From the NCBI RefSeq assembly GCF_020742345.1, contig NZ_DYXC01000060.1, positions 1-14,310 of the forward strand: 14,310 nt of DNA. The letters are read 5' to 3'. Both the position numbers and the translations under genes were made by a program. Below the pieces are notes generated by a model, which ran no database searches, was not told the origin of the DNA, and saw nothing but the letters and a program-made list of their open reading frames with translations. How positions within the stretch are numbered: position 1 is the stretch's first letter; every line of letters starts with the position of its first letter. This stretch comes from Enteractinococcus helveticum (GTDB lineage: Bacteria > Actinomycetota > Actinomycetes > Actinomycetales > Micrococcaceae). Positions 1 through 7,396 of the stretch are shown here, piece by piece.

Positions 1-64
1 TACAGCATTGTTTGAAAACTCGCTCAAGAGGTTTCAGAAAGACCCGAAGCAAGGAGTGAAATGA
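1..64 (+). CDS. possible C-terminal tail of an upstream gene (partial)
   Basis: The second forward frame is open from the window edge (codons from base 2) and ends at a TGA at 62-64. That stop overlaps the ATG of the next gene in an ATGA arrangement, the usual sign of translational coupling. The last residues read ALFENSLKRFQKDPKQGVK, a plausible hydrophilic protein tail. Only about 20 residues are visible, so no family can be named, and an open stretch this short could arise by chance. If real, it would be the first visible member of an operon with the two + strand genes that follow. Confidence 0.4.
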   Translation, partial: TALFENSLKRFQKDPKQGVK

Positions 65-1074
65 GCATTGAGAATAACCCCGACATCCGGCGACCGTTAT
101 TCCTGACAGACCAAGATGTTGCAACGCTGGCCAATTTTGAAGATGCGATTGCAGCGATTCGAGCGGCTTACTCAGCTGCCGAAGACGAGCACCGAACACC
201 TGGACGCATTTTTGCAGACTCACAGCGTGAATGGATGCGCATCATGCCCTCAATTCCTGCTTCGGGCCAGCTCTTCGGCGCAAAATCCATCGTGGGAAGT
301 TTCGCCGACGGCCTGCAGGTCAGCTACATGATCAATCTGTTCGATAAAGATACCGCCGAACTGGTCGCGTTGATCGATGGCAATCGTGTCACGGGGCTGC
401 GAACAGCTTCGACCACTGCGGTGGGAGCCTCTACCATCCTGCCGAACAAACCGGTATCCATTGGGGTCATCGGTTCTGGCTTCGAAGCGCGCTCCCACCT
501 ACAGGCGCTGGGCAACGTCGCCGAGTTCTCATCCATCCGAGTCTTCAGTCCGACACCTGCTAATCGGGAAGCTTTCGCGGCCGATTTCAGCACCAGAGAT
601 GGCTCACAGGCCGTCCCAGTTTCAAGCGCTGATGACGCCGTAGATGGTGCTGACTTGATCTTGTGCGCGGCTCGATCGCGAGACGAAACCCCAATCATTC
701 GAGCCGAAACCGTGGCCCGCGATGCCACGGTCATCTCAATTGGCTCGACTACCCGTGGGCAGCGCGAAGTCCCCGTCGAACTTATTGATCGAGCCTCCAC
801 AATTGTGGTGGACACCTATGACGAAGTAGTCCACGACAGCGGTGACATGTTGGCCGCACAAGCCGCAGGGATCCATCTCAACGGCAAAGTACTCAGTCTG
901 AACACCGCACTCAATTCCCAAACTTCCATCGACACGTCGAATGGAATTCGAATCTATAAATCTACGGGCTCTGGCCTTCAGGACATTGTTGTCGCTGAGA
1001 TGCTATACAACCGTGCCCGCGCCCTGGGTATGGGCACCGAACTCCCCGCAACCATCGTTACAAGCGCTAAATAA
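61..1074 (+). CDS. ornithine cyclodeaminase / mu-crystallin family protein
   Basis: This 337-residue protein has the length and motif order of the ornithine cyclodeaminase/mu-crystallin superfamily. Those are cytosolic NAD(P)-dependent enzymes that deaminate or reduce amino acids and cyclic imines. Visible marks are the substrate-side lysine in GAKSIVG (about residue 75), the RTAS segment (114-117) that packs against substrate in the family, the Rossmann loop GSGFEA (138-143), and the later ISIGSTTRGQREVP and VVDTYDEV segments. Members include ornithine cyclodeaminase, ketimine reductase, alanine dehydrogenase and pyrroline-2-carboxylate reductase, and sequence reading alone cannot choose among them. 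The start is supported by AAGGAG at 51-56. The DapA-like gene follows after 14 bases, so the two are probably co-transcribed and may act on the same metabolite. Confidence 0.88.
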   Translation: MSIENNPDIRRPLFLTDQDVATLANFEDAIAAIRAAYSAAEDEHRTPGRIFADSQREWMRIMPSIPASGQLFGAKSIVGSFADGLQVSYMINLFDKDTAELVALIDGNRVTGLRTASTTAVGASTILPNKPVSIGVIGSGFEARSHLQALGNVAEFSSIRVFSPTPANREAFAADFSTRDGSQAVPVSSADDAVDGADLILCAARSRDETPIIRAETVARDATVISIGSTTRGQREVPVELIDRASTIVVDTYDEVVHDSGDMLAAQAAGIHLNGKVLSLNTALNSQTSIDTSNGIRIYKSTGSGLQDIVVAEMLYNRARALGMGTELPATIVTSAK

Positions 1075-1088
1075 CTAAGGAGCAATAA

Positions 1089-2135
1089 ATGCTGGACTAC
1101 TCAGTAACAGAAGCACGCGCATGGGCGCGTGAAAAATTTGTGGGGGCAGCTGCCGTAACCCACCCATCGTTCACCGCGGACTTCTCGCAGTTGAACGAGG
1201 ACGCCATCCGACACGATGTTCTACGTCTCAAAGAAATGGGATACACCGGCACCCTCCTGGTAGCCGAAGTCAATATCACTCCTGAAGAAAATGCACGGAT
1301 GGCGGCAATCGCCCGCGAAGCCGCCGGCCCTGACTTCGGACTGTTTTTCCACGCCATTTACGGCACCCTGGAACAAAACATCGAGGCAGCAAAATTAGCT
1401 ACGAAATCCGGTGTGGATCGCGCCCTGTTGGCCTACCCAGCATCGTTCTGGCCGACCTCATTCGACGAGGTCTTTGATTACACCAAGCGCTTTACTGAAG
1501 AAACGCAATTGGCCACGATGCTGTTCCCACTCCCAGCTTGGGGATTCGAACGCATCCATCCGGCAGGCATGCCCGTCGATTTCGTGCGTCGCGTTATCGA
1601 TGAGCTACCAAACATTGTGGCGATCAAAGCAGAACAGGGCTATCCGGGAATTCCGGGGCTCATGGAAATGTACCACCACTTCCGCGATGAAGTCGTCATT
1701 TCATCGCCTATTGAAGCTGACACGATCCCGTTGATGTCTCAACTTAACCTTCAATATTCCGCAACCGCTAACACCAACTGGATGGGTGACTACTACCCTC
1801 GGGTATTCGATATGGCACGGAATGGCCAGTGGGAGGAAGCTATGAAGCTCTACTGGCAGGTTACGCCAGCACGGGCTGCAAACAATACTGTATCAGCGAC
1901 CTCCACTCCCGGCACGAATATGATCAGCCGTACCCAGTGGAAATACCAAGAGTGGCTAGCTGGCTATAACGGCGGAGCACTTCGTCCTCCGGCAACCAAA
2001 CTCCCCGATCGCTTCATGAAGCAGCTTCGTGCAAGCTTGGAAGCTTCGGGCCTTTATGTAACCGACTCTCCTGATGAGGAATTCGTGCACGGGCGCGTTC
2101 CAGCTCGCGCACCGAAGGTCTCCATCGGAGCCTAA
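1089..2135 (+). CDS. DapA-superfamily (DHDPS/NAL-like) class I aldolase or hydratase-lyase
   Basis: This 348-residue cytosolic TIM-barrel protein is recognised as DapA superfamily. The Schiff-base lysine is K180 in NIVAIKAEQG, matching the conserved IVGIK-type strand of dihydrodipicolinate synthase and N-acetylneuraminate lyase. The N-terminal half has the superfamily layout: a DAIRHDVLRLKEMG helix at about 38-51, then the GYTGTLLVAEVN strand at 51-62. The canonical GTTGE pyruvate-carboxylate loop is replaced by LLVAEVN, and the usual active-site tyrosine strand reads LFPLPAWG. It is also about 50 residues longer than typical DapA. It is therefore unlikely to be lysine-biosynthetic and more likely a catabolic aldolase, hydratase-aldolase or deaminase of unknown substrate. 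AAGGAG at 1077-1082 supports the start. It is the last gene before a strong inverted repeat. Confidence 0.82.
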   Translation: MLDYSVTEARAWAREKFVGAAAVTHPSFTADFSQLNEDAIRHDVLRLKEMGYTGTLLVAEVNITPEENARMAAIAREAAGPDFGLFFHAIYGTLEQNIEAAKLATKSGVDRALLAYPASFWPTSFDEVFDYTKRFTEETQLATMLFPLPAWGFERIHPAGMPVDFVRRVIDELPNIVAIKAEQGYPGIPGLMEMYHHFRDEVVISSPIEADTIPLMSQLNLQYSATANTNWMGDYYPRVFDMARNGQWEEAMKLYWQVTPARAANNTVSATSTPGTNMISRTQWKYQEWLAGYNGGALRPPATKLPDRFMKQLRASLEASGLYVTDSPDEEFVHGRVPARAPKVSIGA

Positions 2136-2139
2136 CTTA

Positions 2140-2194
2140 GATACACTAATGCCGGTCCCGCAGCTACACGGTGGGGGACCGGCATTAGTGTATC
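2140..2194 (+). terminator. long perfect inverted repeat after the DapA-like gene
   Basis: The arms GATACACTAATGCCGGTCCC (2140-2159) and its exact reverse complement (2175-2194) form a 20-bp perfect stem around a 15-base loop, 5 bases after the stop codon. There is no T-run on either side. It is best read as a terminator-like or mRNA-stabilising hairpin between convergent transcription units, and it could work on both strands. The stem is longer than typical bacterial terminators, so a mobile repeat or protein-binding site is possible. Confidence 0.65.
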
Positions 2195-2333
2195 CACCCA
2201 ACCGTTCTCTACCGGATATGGGTGGGTCCCATCCGTCACCGCAATATGCACGCGAGGGAATTTGTATGGCCTCCGTAACGGCAGCACATCAATGCCAACC
2301 CAGAGCTGGTCAGCCTGACCCGTCACAATCGCC

Positions 2334-2377
2334 TAACGACCGTCGCGCCCTTGAACAGGTGGGTACAACGGTCGTTA
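2334..2377 (-). terminator. candidate hairpin downstream of the ABC permease operon
   Basis: The arms TAACGACCGT (2334-2343) and ACGGTCGTTA (2368-2377) pair perfectly over 10 bp around a 24-base loop, 28 bases beyond the stop of the - strand permease gene. This is the expected place for a terminator of the ABC operon, but there is no clear T-tail and the loop is large. The rest of the 269-base convergent gap (2136-2404) holds the other hairpin and no gene I can support. Confidence 0.4.
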
Positions 2378-2404
2378 TGCGTGTGAGTCGTGAGCTGTTC
2401 GGCA

Positions 2405-3430
2405 TTAGAAGCGGTTGCGGACGTGTCTTTCGCGGCCATAGAGAAATGCTGCCGCAATGACGACGAAACCGTAAATGATGCGACTTCCGGACTCGCTCAT
2501 TCCGACACTCAGCACAATCGTGGACAGCAAAGTCAGGATCAGGGCACCTAACACTGTCCGGGTATAGCTGCCATGGATCGAACCGAAAGTCGTACCGCCC
2601 AGCAGTACCGCAGCCAGGCCAGTAAAGAAGTATGGTTCGCCGATATTGGCGGACCATCCGGCGCTAAAGCTTGCGATAAACATCCCTGCGATCCCTGCAG
2701 CTATTCCCGACGTAGCAAACGTCAAAGTCCAGACTTTACCGGTGTGGACCCTTGTCAACTCGGCGGCTCGGGCATTCGTTCCGGTGGCATATAGGCGACG
2801 CCCACTGGCAGTCCGGGTCAAAAACAACCACACTAGCACGACCGCAGTGAGCACAATCAACAGGATCGGCGGGATGGGAAGCCCGAAGGTAGTCCCGTTA
2901 ATGGCGGTAAGCGCTCGCAGTGAATCCGGCGGAGCGGATGTGAAATTCGCTTTCGCCACAAACAGGGTGCCGCCGACCAGTGCGGCATTTACCCCAAGCG
3001 TCAACACGAGGGGCTGAATATTGTATCGATGACTAACAAATCCAACGAAGGCGCCCATGAGACCACATATAACGACTGTCATCAGCAGCGCCAGAGGTAT
3101 CGGCCATCCAGCTCCTCCTGCGAGATTCGAGGAGATAAAAGCACCCACGATAATATATCCGGGTATCGCTAGATCCAAACCCCCAATGAGTACCACGAAA
3201 GTTTGACCTAGTGCTGCAAACGCGAGCAGCGCCGCAAGAATGAGCACAGATACGATAGACAGCCGATTAACGAATGCCGGAATGCTGATGACAAGCCACA
3301 GAACCAGCGCCAGCAGAACCGACAACTGCAAAATCGGAAGTCTTAAGACGGATAAGCGAAACTTTGTCCATCTGGACGGAACTGCGGGCGCATCATGACG
3401 CGCGTCGACAACGGTATGGGTGGTTGTCAC
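2405..3430 (-). CDS. CUT2 (ribose-type) ABC transporter permease, second subunit
   Basis: This 341-residue inner-membrane protein belongs to the RbsC/branched-chain-like permease family (BPD_transp_2). After a short hydrophilic N-terminus it has about eight to ten hydrophobic segments, starting with LPILQLSVLLALVLWLVISI. It carries the family loop GGLDLAIPGYIIVGAF, comparable to GG(I/L)DLSVG in RbsC, and a late AVLLGGTTFGSIHGS segment that is conserved near the coupling region. The start is a GTG whose last two bases overlap the TGA of the upstream permease (GTGA at 3427-3430), preceded by AAAGGA, which indicates translational coupling. It probably forms a heterodimeric channel with the neighbouring permease. 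Substrate is not predictable from the permease; sugars are typical for the family, but other small polar compounds are known. Confidence 0.9.
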   Translation of the reverse strand: MTTTHTVVDARHDAPAVPSRWTKFRLSVLRLPILQLSVLLALVLWLVISIPAFVNRLSIVSVLILAALLAFAALGQTFVVLIGGLDLAIPGYIIVGAFISSNLAGGAGWPIPLALLMTVVICGLMGAFVGFVSHRYNIQPLVLTLGVNAALVGGTLFVAKANFTSAPPDSLRALTAINGTTFGLPIPPILLIVLTAVVLVWLFLTRTASGRRLYATGTNARAAELTRVHTGKVWTLTFATSGIAAGIAGMFIASFSAGWSANIGEPYFFTGLAAVLLGGTTFGSIHGSYTRTVLGALILTLLSTIVLSVGMSESGSRIIYGFVVIAAAFLYGRERHVRNRF

Positions 3431-4386
3431 TGGAGTTTTCCTTTCTGCCGCGCTGACAACAGGGTCGCACTGACGAGTACGCCCACGACAAGAACGATGC
3501 CGTAAGCAAACTGGATAAGATTTGACTGCACGCCACCTGCGGTCAGCAACTGCTGGATAAGATAAATGGCAAAGGCTCCAAAGAGAGTTCCTAACATGCT
3601 GCCTCGGCCGCCAAGAAGACTGGTACCACCCAGGACGACCGCGGCGAGGCCCAACAGCGCGTAGGTTGTAGCCAACGCTGACTCTGAAGACTGCAACAGC
3701 GCTGCCAGTGCGATACCACCAATACCAGCAAAGAGTCCTCCGAGACCGTAGGCCAAAATCCGAACCGCCGTCACGTTGACACCGGAGCCGAAAGCTGACA
3801 GATCGCTATCCCCGGTCGCCAACAGGTTACTGATAAATGCGGTGCGCCTAAGTAAAAACCAAATGAGCGCTGCAGCGCCAATAGTCAACAGTGCACCAGG
3901 CATGAAGCCAAGGGTTCGTGCCAATCCCGCGCTCCACCGATCGGCAGCTTGAACGGGGTTTGGTGCGATGGTCTGTGATAAACCAATAAGTATGAAGAGC
4001 ATTCCTACTGTCGCGACGACCGGGTGCAATCTGACCACCGCAACAAGGATTCCGTTGATCATGCCGACAATTGTGGCCAGGATCAACAGAATCGGTACCG
4101 AAAAGTACCAAGAGCCAAGCCCCGCGGGCATCAGCACGGCGATGAAGATGACACTAATGAAGGTAGTCAGAGGTCCCACTGAAATGTCCATCCCACCGGA
4201 GAGGACTGACGGTGTTGAGGCGAAGCCCACCAGCGCAAACGGTGCGAAGGTGCCCAAGATGGCCGGCCAACGAGTGGGATTCGCAAAGCTCGGCGAGACG
4301 ATAATATTGAGAGCCAGCAACACGATGCATAACAGCAGTGCAAAGGCATAAGGACGTTGTTGGAGAAAAGCAAATATCCTATTCAT
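3427..4386 (-). CDS. CUT2 (ribose-type) ABC transporter permease, first subunit
   Basis: This 319-residue polytopic membrane protein belongs to the RbsC-like permease family. Visible marks are an N-terminal hydrophobic segment FALLLCIVLLALNIIVS, the signature loop GGMDISVGPLTTF, several long hydrophobic segments, and the conserved AVVLGGTSLLGGRGS stretch near the cytoplasmic loop that contacts the ATPase. I chose the ATG at 4386 (MNRIFAF) over the longer frame starting at 4410. It is preceded by GGAAG at suitable distance and overlaps the ATPase stop by 8 bases, typical of coupled ABC genes. With the second permease it should make the transmembrane channel of a three-gene import operon. Confidence 0.9.
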   Translation of the reverse strand: MNRIFAFLQQRPYAFALLLCIVLLALNIIVSPSFANPTRWPAILGTFAPFALVGFASTPSVLSGGMDISVGPLTTFISVIFIAVLMPAGLGSWYFSVPILLILATIVGMINGILVAVVRLHPVVATVGMLFILIGLSQTIAPNPVQAADRWSAGLARTLGFMPGALLTIGAAALIWFLLRRTAFISNLLATGDSDLSAFGSGVNVTAVRILAYGLGGLFAGIGGIALAALLQSSESALATTYALLGLAAVVLGGTSLLGGRGSMLGTLFGAFAIYLIQQLLTAGGVQSNLIQFAYGIVLVVGVLVSATLLSARQKGKLQ

Positions 4387-5905
4387 ACTGCACTTCCATT
4401 TCTTGGCCAAAGTATGCGGTCACAATAGACTGCTGGTGAAGATCCTTGCCGGCAAGCTCGGCAAAAACGGTCTTGTCCCGAAAGACCAGCGCTCTGTCCG
4501 TCAGTTGGACGATTTCGTCGACTTCGCTTGAAAGCACCACAATCGCAGTTCCTTGTAATGCAAGGTCCTGAAGCGTGCGGTATATCTCAAGCTTGGTTGA
4601 GATATCGACTCCACGAGTGGGATCATTGAGCAACAGAACCGAAGGTTCCGTCGCCAACCACCGTGCAAGCAGCACTTTTTGTTGGTTCCCGCCGGAGAGC
4701 GTGGTGATGGAATCGTCGGGACTCCCTAACTTGATACTGAGACTTTGGATATACTCTCGAAAGCGCGCAGCCATGCGTTTCCTGCTCAGGAATGGTCCAA
4801 TCTTGTCTTGACGCATCGTCGGCAGCGCAAAGTTCTCCTGGATGGACATCTGTTCAAATAACGATTCACCGCGACGTTCTCTGGGCAGATAAGCAACCCC
4901 CAAACCTGCAGCATTGCGCCGTCCCACAGGAGTAGCTGAATTATTTTGCTCTGCTTCGAGCCGCGATACACGGCCCGGCCCCCCTGCGAAACCGCTGAGG
5001 CGACGAATGAAGAGGTCCTGCCCATGTCCTTCGAGTCCGCAGAGTCCGAGGATTTCACCGGCTCGAATGTCCACGTTGATTTTCGTAGCCTGTTCGGCCA
5101 ATTGGATATCTCGAGCTTGCAGAACTACCTTGCCAGGTTCTCGAGGGGGCTTGAAACTCTCCTCTGGACTAGCTTTTGAACCGGTCATATCTTGTATCAA
5201 TCCGCTTATGGTCATTGTTTCCTTTGCAACCGTGGAGATAGTCTGCCCGGAGCGCAATACGGTAACTCGATCTGAGATTTCGGCTACTTCGTCCATGCGG
5301 TGAGAGATAAATAGCACTGCCGAACCCTGCGCGGTTAGCCTCCGGATCTCGTTAAAAAGCCGGTCTCTGGTTTGTACATCGAGTGCAGCGGTTGCTTCAT
5401 CCAGAATCAGGACGCGAGGTCGACGAACTAACGAGCGAGCAATACTCACGGCCTGTCGTTGTGACAAAGAAAGCTCAGCTGCAGGGACATCCAATTGGGC
5501 GTTGCCCAGAAGCCGCTCCAATACTTCGGTTGCCTGCTGTCGTTGGGTCGCCGTCTTAAATCGTCGACGAAATATCCCGTCTGAGCCGAGCCAGATATTC
5601 TGCAAGACGGATTGGTGGCTTGCAGTGAGTACTTCTTGGAAGACCGTCTCGATACCATAGTGACTAGCTCCGCGGGGGCTGCGCAGCGTTAGATCCGCAC
5701 CGTCAAGAAGCATCTTGCCACTATCTGGCTGGTGGACACCTCCAAGAATTTTTACTAGCGTGCTTTTTCCAGAGCCGTTCTCCCCCAGGAGTGTGTGAAC
5801 TTCTCCGGGGAATAGTTCGATATTGGCTTCTACTAACGCCCTCGTGGCGCCAAAGTTTTTTTCAATCTTTGCCATCTGGAACAACGGCTGTCCTCGTTTT
5901 TCCAT
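4379..5905 (-). CDS. CUT2 (ribose-type) ABC transporter ATP-binding protein with two ATPase domains
   Basis: This 508-residue cytosolic ATPase has the two fused nucleotide-binding domains of RbsA/XylG-type importers. Domain 1 has Walker A GENGSGKST (41-49), a signature LSLSQRQ (145-151), Walker B VLILDEAT (165-172) and the switch His202. Domain 2 has a degenerate P-loop (GLEGHGQD, about 290-297), a canonical signature LSGGNQQK (403-410) and a Walker B reading LLLNDPTRGVD. This asymmetry, one good P-loop plus one good signature, is normal for the family, although N-D in place of D-E is a further departure. The start at 5905 (MEKRG) follows GAGAGG and gives the usual family length. The longer open frame to 6010 would run through the promoter. 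It is the first gene of an operon with both permeases. Confidence 0.92.
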   Translation of the reverse strand: MEKRGQPLFQMAKIEKNFGATRALVEANIELFPGEVHTLLGENGSGKSTLVKILGGVHQPDSGKMLLDGADLTLRSPRGASHYGIETVFQEVLTASHQSVLQNIWLGSDGIFRRRFKTATQRQQATEVLERLLGNAQLDVPAAELSLSQRQAVSIARSLVRRPRVLILDEATAALDVQTRDRLFNEIRRLTAQGSAVLFISHRMDEVAEISDRVTVLRSGQTISTVAKETMTISGLIQDMTGSKASPEESFKPPREPGKVVLQARDIQLAEQATKINVDIRAGEILGLCGLEGHGQDLFIRRLSGFAGGPGRVSRLEAEQNNSATPVGRRNAAGLGVAYLPRERRGESLFEQMSIQENFALPTMRQDKIGPFLSRKRMAARFREYIQSLSIKLGSPDDSITTLSGGNQQKVLLARWLATEPSVLLLNDPTRGVDISTKLEIYRTLQDLALQGTAIVVLSSEVDEIVQLTDRALVFRDKTVFAELAGKDLHQQSIVTAYFGQEMEVQYE

Positions 5906-5940
5906 GGAACCTCTCAACGTGGTGTTGTGCTTTGCATCAC

Positions 5941-5975
5941 ATGTATACCATACTGTACGTATCGAACCGTGTCGA
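5941..5975 (-). promoter_or_regulatory. candidate promoter of the ABC operon with an overlapping GntR-like half site
   Basis: On the - strand, TCGACA (5970-5975) and TATGGT (5947-5952) are separated by exactly 17 bases, resembling -35 and -10 boxes. They would start transcription about 35 bases upstream of the ATPase ATG. The sequence TGTATACC at 5942-5949 fits the yGTMKACy core described for FadR-type GntR operators and overlaps the -10 box. A similar TGTACACC lies at 6015-6022, just before the ribosome binding site of the divergent gene. These are pattern matches by eye; no regulator gene is in the window. I saw no convincing + strand promoter for the binding-protein gene in this gap. Confidence 0.4.
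5962..5974. promoter_or_regulatory. LacI-like palindrome, copy 1 (ABC operon)
   Basis: TCGAACCGTGTCG is an imperfect palindrome with a central CG. It overlaps the predicted -35 of the ABC operon and lies between the divergent operon and the binding-protein gene. It differs at one of 13 positions from a second copy in front of the FAD hydroxylase at 11870-11882. The AAnCGnTT core typical of LacI/GalR-family operators is kept with one mismatch here. The role is inferred. Confidence 0.35.
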
Positions 5976-6033
5976 TTCTTTTCGCACACACACCCTCGAT
6001 GCAAAAACACGTTATGTACACCAAGGAGAAAAC

Positions 6034-7275
6034 GTGACTAAACGCAATTCATCACGCACCCGATTACCTATTCTTTTAAGCGGCGTTGCTACGGCTACCT
6101 TGCTGCTGAGCGGCTGCACTGGAAATGGCTCCGAAGAGAATGATGCAGCTGCCGTAGCAGACGACTCTGCTGTTCAGGCCGGCGCGTGCGGTTCGATCCC
6201 CGAGATGGCGCCAAACGACCCCAGCGCCCTGCTCGGAGAAATGAGCGAAGAAGTTCAAGCCGCCTATCAGGGCTACCCATATGAGGTCAAGAAATCGCAG
6301 TGGGAGGATTGGAAGCCAGACCATGACGGACCATACACGGCCGCGATGGTCACTGATCCCCCTACCAACCCATTTCAGGTGGCGCTCTATGAATCGATGC
6401 GGAACACCCTTGCAGAAAATGATGTCGAGCTGATCGCCGAGTACGCGCCAGCTTCGCATGCGGATGTACCACAACAGTTGCAACAGTTTGAAGAGGCTAT
6501 CTCCCAAGATCCAGATATCATCTTCTTCTTGCCCCTAGCGCCCGATTCCACTCTCGACGCTCTCGCCGGTGCAGCTGATGCAGGTATCCCCGTCGTCATT
6601 TTTCAAGTCCCGGTAGATTCTGAACACGCTGTGAGTGTCTCGCTAAACCCTGTGCTCCAGGCGGCTGAAACTGGCGCATCGGTCTTTAGTTCAATGGGTG
6701 GAGAAGGCGCAATCCTGCGGGTGCTAGGTGTCCCTGGGAACTCCACTGACACCTTTGCCACTATGGGCTATGACGCAGCACTGGAACAGTGCCCTGACAT
6801 CACCGTCGCCGGTGAGGTCACTGGCACGTTCGAGCCGGGAACAGCACAGGCGGAGACCCTGAACTTCCTATCGAGCAACCCGACGCCTGTCACCGGCGTG
6901 GTTCAATCTGGAACGATGGGCGTTGGGGTCCTGCAGGCCTTCTTAGACTCAGGACGTGACCCTGTCCCGATCGCTGATATTGGTGCCACCCAGGGTTTCG
7001 TCAGCTGGGCTATCCAAAACCCTGAATACCCATACACCGGTTCGGTAAGCCCTGCCAGCAGAATGGGCGAAGTCTACGCAAATGTAGGCATCCGGATGCT
7101 CAATGGCGACGGCCCAAAGGTTAACCAGATGATCACTGCAGCTCAGATTCTCGACTCCGAGAACATTGTGGAACTTGGCGATGATTCTTGGGAGATCACT
7201 GACCAAAGCCTCTTTGACGGTGACCCGGAAGCATTCTTCCCGGAAGAACACCTCGATGAGTTATTCACCAACTAA
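6034..7275 (+). CDS. lipoprotein solute-binding protein of the CUT2 ABC importer
   Basis: This 413-residue exported lipoprotein should capture substrate for the adjacent importer. It has a positively charged N-terminus (TKRNSSRTR), a hydrophobic stretch and the lipobox LLSGC with the acylated Cys at 28. A low-complexity acidic linker follows, then a type I periplasmic-binding-protein domain (Peripla_BP_4-like). Its first strand reads AAMVTDPPTNPFQVAL, followed by the DPDIIFFLPLAPDSTLDAL and GIPVVIFQVPVDS segments. The GTG start is chosen for AAGGAG five bases upstream and for the well-formed signal peptide. A longer in-frame reading from 5791 would run across the divergent promoter and antisense to the ATPase. 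At 413 residues it is longer than ribose-binding proteins. Divergent placement allows expression independent of the channel genes. Confidence 0.9.
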   Translation: MTKRNSSRTRLPILLSGVATATLLLSGCTGNGSEENDAAAVADDSAVQAGACGSIPEMAPNDPSALLGEMSEEVQAAYQGYPYEVKKSQWEDWKPDHDGPYTAAMVTDPPTNPFQVALYESMRNTLAENDVELIAEYAPASHADVPQQLQQFEEAISQDPDIIFFLPLAPDSTLDALAGAADAGIPVVIFQVPVDSEHAVSVSLNPVLQAAETGASVFSSMGGEGAILRVLGVPGNSTDTFATMGYDAALEQCPDITVAGEVTGTFEPGTAQAETLNFLSSNPTPVTGVVQSGTMGVGVLQAFLDSGRDPVPIADIGATQGFVSWAIQNPEYPYTGSVSPASRMGEVYANVGIRMLNGDGPKVNQMITAAQILDSENIVELGDDSWEITDQSLFDGDPEAFFPEEHLDELFTN

Positions 7276-7326
7276 AACTGGTGCTATTGATTCTTCCGTG
7301 AGTGCTGGGGAGTCGTAGAAACGCAA

Positions 7327-7396
7327 ACACGCCGTTCACTGTATAGGTTTGTAAACATCAAACACTCAAAACCCAATACGTAAGTGAACGGCGTGT
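7327..7396 (+). repeat. inverted repeat covering the transposase start region
   Basis: ACACGCCGTTCACT (7327-7340) and its exact reverse complement (7383-7396) form a 14-bp perfect stem around a 42-base loop. The right arm contains both plausible GTG starts of the transposase (7384 and 7393). A transcript reading in from the binding-protein gene could therefore fold so that translation is blocked. That role is inferred by analogy with other insertion sequences. Confidence 0.6.

Noticed and set aside
324..815. 163-codon - strand frame opposite the cyclodeaminase gene
   Set aside because: It is antisense to a clear family protein and rich in low-information Ser/Arg/Thr, typical of a shadow frame.
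2132..2326. 64-codon - strand frame containing LWVGIDV, faintly like an IS110-type transposase start
   Set aside because: Only the short LWVGIDV stretch resembles IS110; the rest does not, and the frame runs through the 20-bp inverted repeat. No transposase motifs follow.
5906..6010. N-terminal extension of the ABC ATPase to 6010
   Set aside because: The extra 35 residues do not resemble the family, cross the divergent promoter, and the start at 5905 has GAGAGG and gives normal length.
5791..6033. N-terminal extension of the ABC binding protein to 5791
   Set aside because: It overlaps the ATPase gene antisense and the promoter gap. The GTG at 6034 has an ideal ribosome binding site and starts a proper lipoprotein signal peptide.
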